DNA of 5,688 nucleotides from JAAYCB01 sp012744395 (GTDB lineage Bacteria; Planctomycetota; Planctomycetia; Pirellulales; Thermoguttaceae): positions 1-5,688 of the forward strand of contig JAQVNJ010000203.1 of assembly GCA_028703175.1 (NCBI GenBank), in the 5' to 3' direction. Within the stretch, counting starts at the first letter, position 1, and every line of letters starts with the position of its first letter. The position numbers were made by a program, and so were the translations under genes. The notes beneath the pieces were generated by a model. The model was not told where the DNA came from. It ran no database searches and worked only from the letters and a program-made list of their open reading frames with translations. This document shows, piece after piece, positions 5,392 through 5,688 of the stretch.

Positions 5392-5688
5392 AACAGACTG
5401 GCAGAAGGGGAAGACCCGTCAAGGGGCCTCCTTGAACGGCGCGCCGGCCAGAGCCCCGTGCCAATTCGGCCTGGATCGAGCCGAGTGTCCACTTCAGTCA
5501 GCGTGGCGCCTGGGCGGCCCGGGGGCAAGGGGGGCTGGCACGGATGCCGAGGCCCCGGCCGAGGGGAAGAGCCGCTCGCCGGCGGCCGAACGGGGCCCCG
5601 GCAGCGCGGGCCTCGCGCCAGCGATGGCTTGTGTTGGTTTGACCAACGGCTGCCCGATTGTGGAAAACCCCGCTGGCCCGCCGGCGAG
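5392..5688. other. Region upstream of tsaB with no recognisable gene
   Basis: A minus-strand frame enters from the window edge and stops at TGA 5494-5496 after 64 codons. It is Pro/Ala/Gly-rich with about 80 percent G or C at third positions, so it could be the disordered tail of an upstream gene, but I recognise no family. On the plus strand ATG 5623 opens a frame to the edge (MACVGLTNG...), too short to judge. A perfect GTTGGT-TTG-ACCAAC palindrome lies at 5633-5647 and a TCAAGG/CCTTGA repeat at 5419-5435. No convincing tsaB promoter is seen: TTGACG at 5422-5417 lacks a good -10 partner. Confidence 0.45.

Noticed and set aside
4256..5464. 402-codon minus-strand frame overlapping tsaB
   Set aside because: Out of frame with the well-conserved tsaB and runs into the SRP RNA; Arg/Gly/Ala-rich composition fits a shadow frame.
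5454..5464. TTGGCACGG on the minus strand upstream of tsaB, resembling the -24 half of a sigma-54 promoter
   Set aside because: The required GC at the -12 position is absent at the correct spacing. A second such half on the plus strand near 5535 (CTGGCACGG) also lacks its -12 element.
1..5688. Search for mobile elements, CRISPR, tRNA or rRNA genes, toxin-antitoxin or defence genes
   Set aside because: No transposase, integrase, regular spaced repeats, tRNA cloverleaf or small paired toxin/antitoxin frames were visible; all supported genes are housekeeping.

Overview
This GC-rich window carries a compact, co-directional block of bacterial housekeeping genes. Every gene I can support lies on the minus strand. 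In transcription order (high to low coordinates) they are tsaB, a small SRP RNA gene, dnaX, the YbaB/EbfC-family gene, recR, and the first 324 codons of rpoN, which runs off the left edge. The likely source is a planctomycete (Pirellulales-like). This is an inference from the flavour of the DnaX and YbaB proteins, the high GC, frequent GTG starts and weak or absent Shine-Dalgarno sequences. No search was possible.

Right part (about 4299-5688): tsaB makes the scaffold subunit of the t6A37 tRNA-modification machinery. Its upstream side (5392-5688) holds no clear gene, only an open Pro/Ala-rich frame on the minus strand that enters from the window edge and stops at 5494, plus short palindromes. 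Downstream of tsaB is a noncoding stretch of nearly 400 bases. It contains a strong GC hairpin and a good sigma-70-type promoter (TTGACG, 17-bp spacer, TACAAC) pointing at the SRP RNA.

Centre (about 2108-4298): the SRP RNA is recognised by its conserved domain IV and by long flanking complementarity. It lies immediately before dnaX, the tau subunit and clamp-loader ATPase of DNA polymerase III. Its position argues against a longer dnaX reading frame beginning at GTG 4204, which would run into the RNA. A 201-base gap with two small hairpins follows dnaX.

Left part (1-2107): the YbaB/EbfC gene starts at a GTG preceded by an excellent GGAGGAGGA and is followed 24 bases later by recR. A perfect 9-bp hairpin separates recR from rpoN (sigma-54). 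The order SRP RNA, dnaX, ebfC, recR is a classical conserved arrangement, as in Bacillus scr-dnaX-yaaK-recR, and links protein targeting, replication and recombinational repair. The attached rpoN and tsaB are the lineage-specific part. I see no mobile element, CRISPR, defence cassette or undescribed system. The most interesting items are the SRP RNA details, the dyad in its promoter spacer, and the structured intergenic regions.
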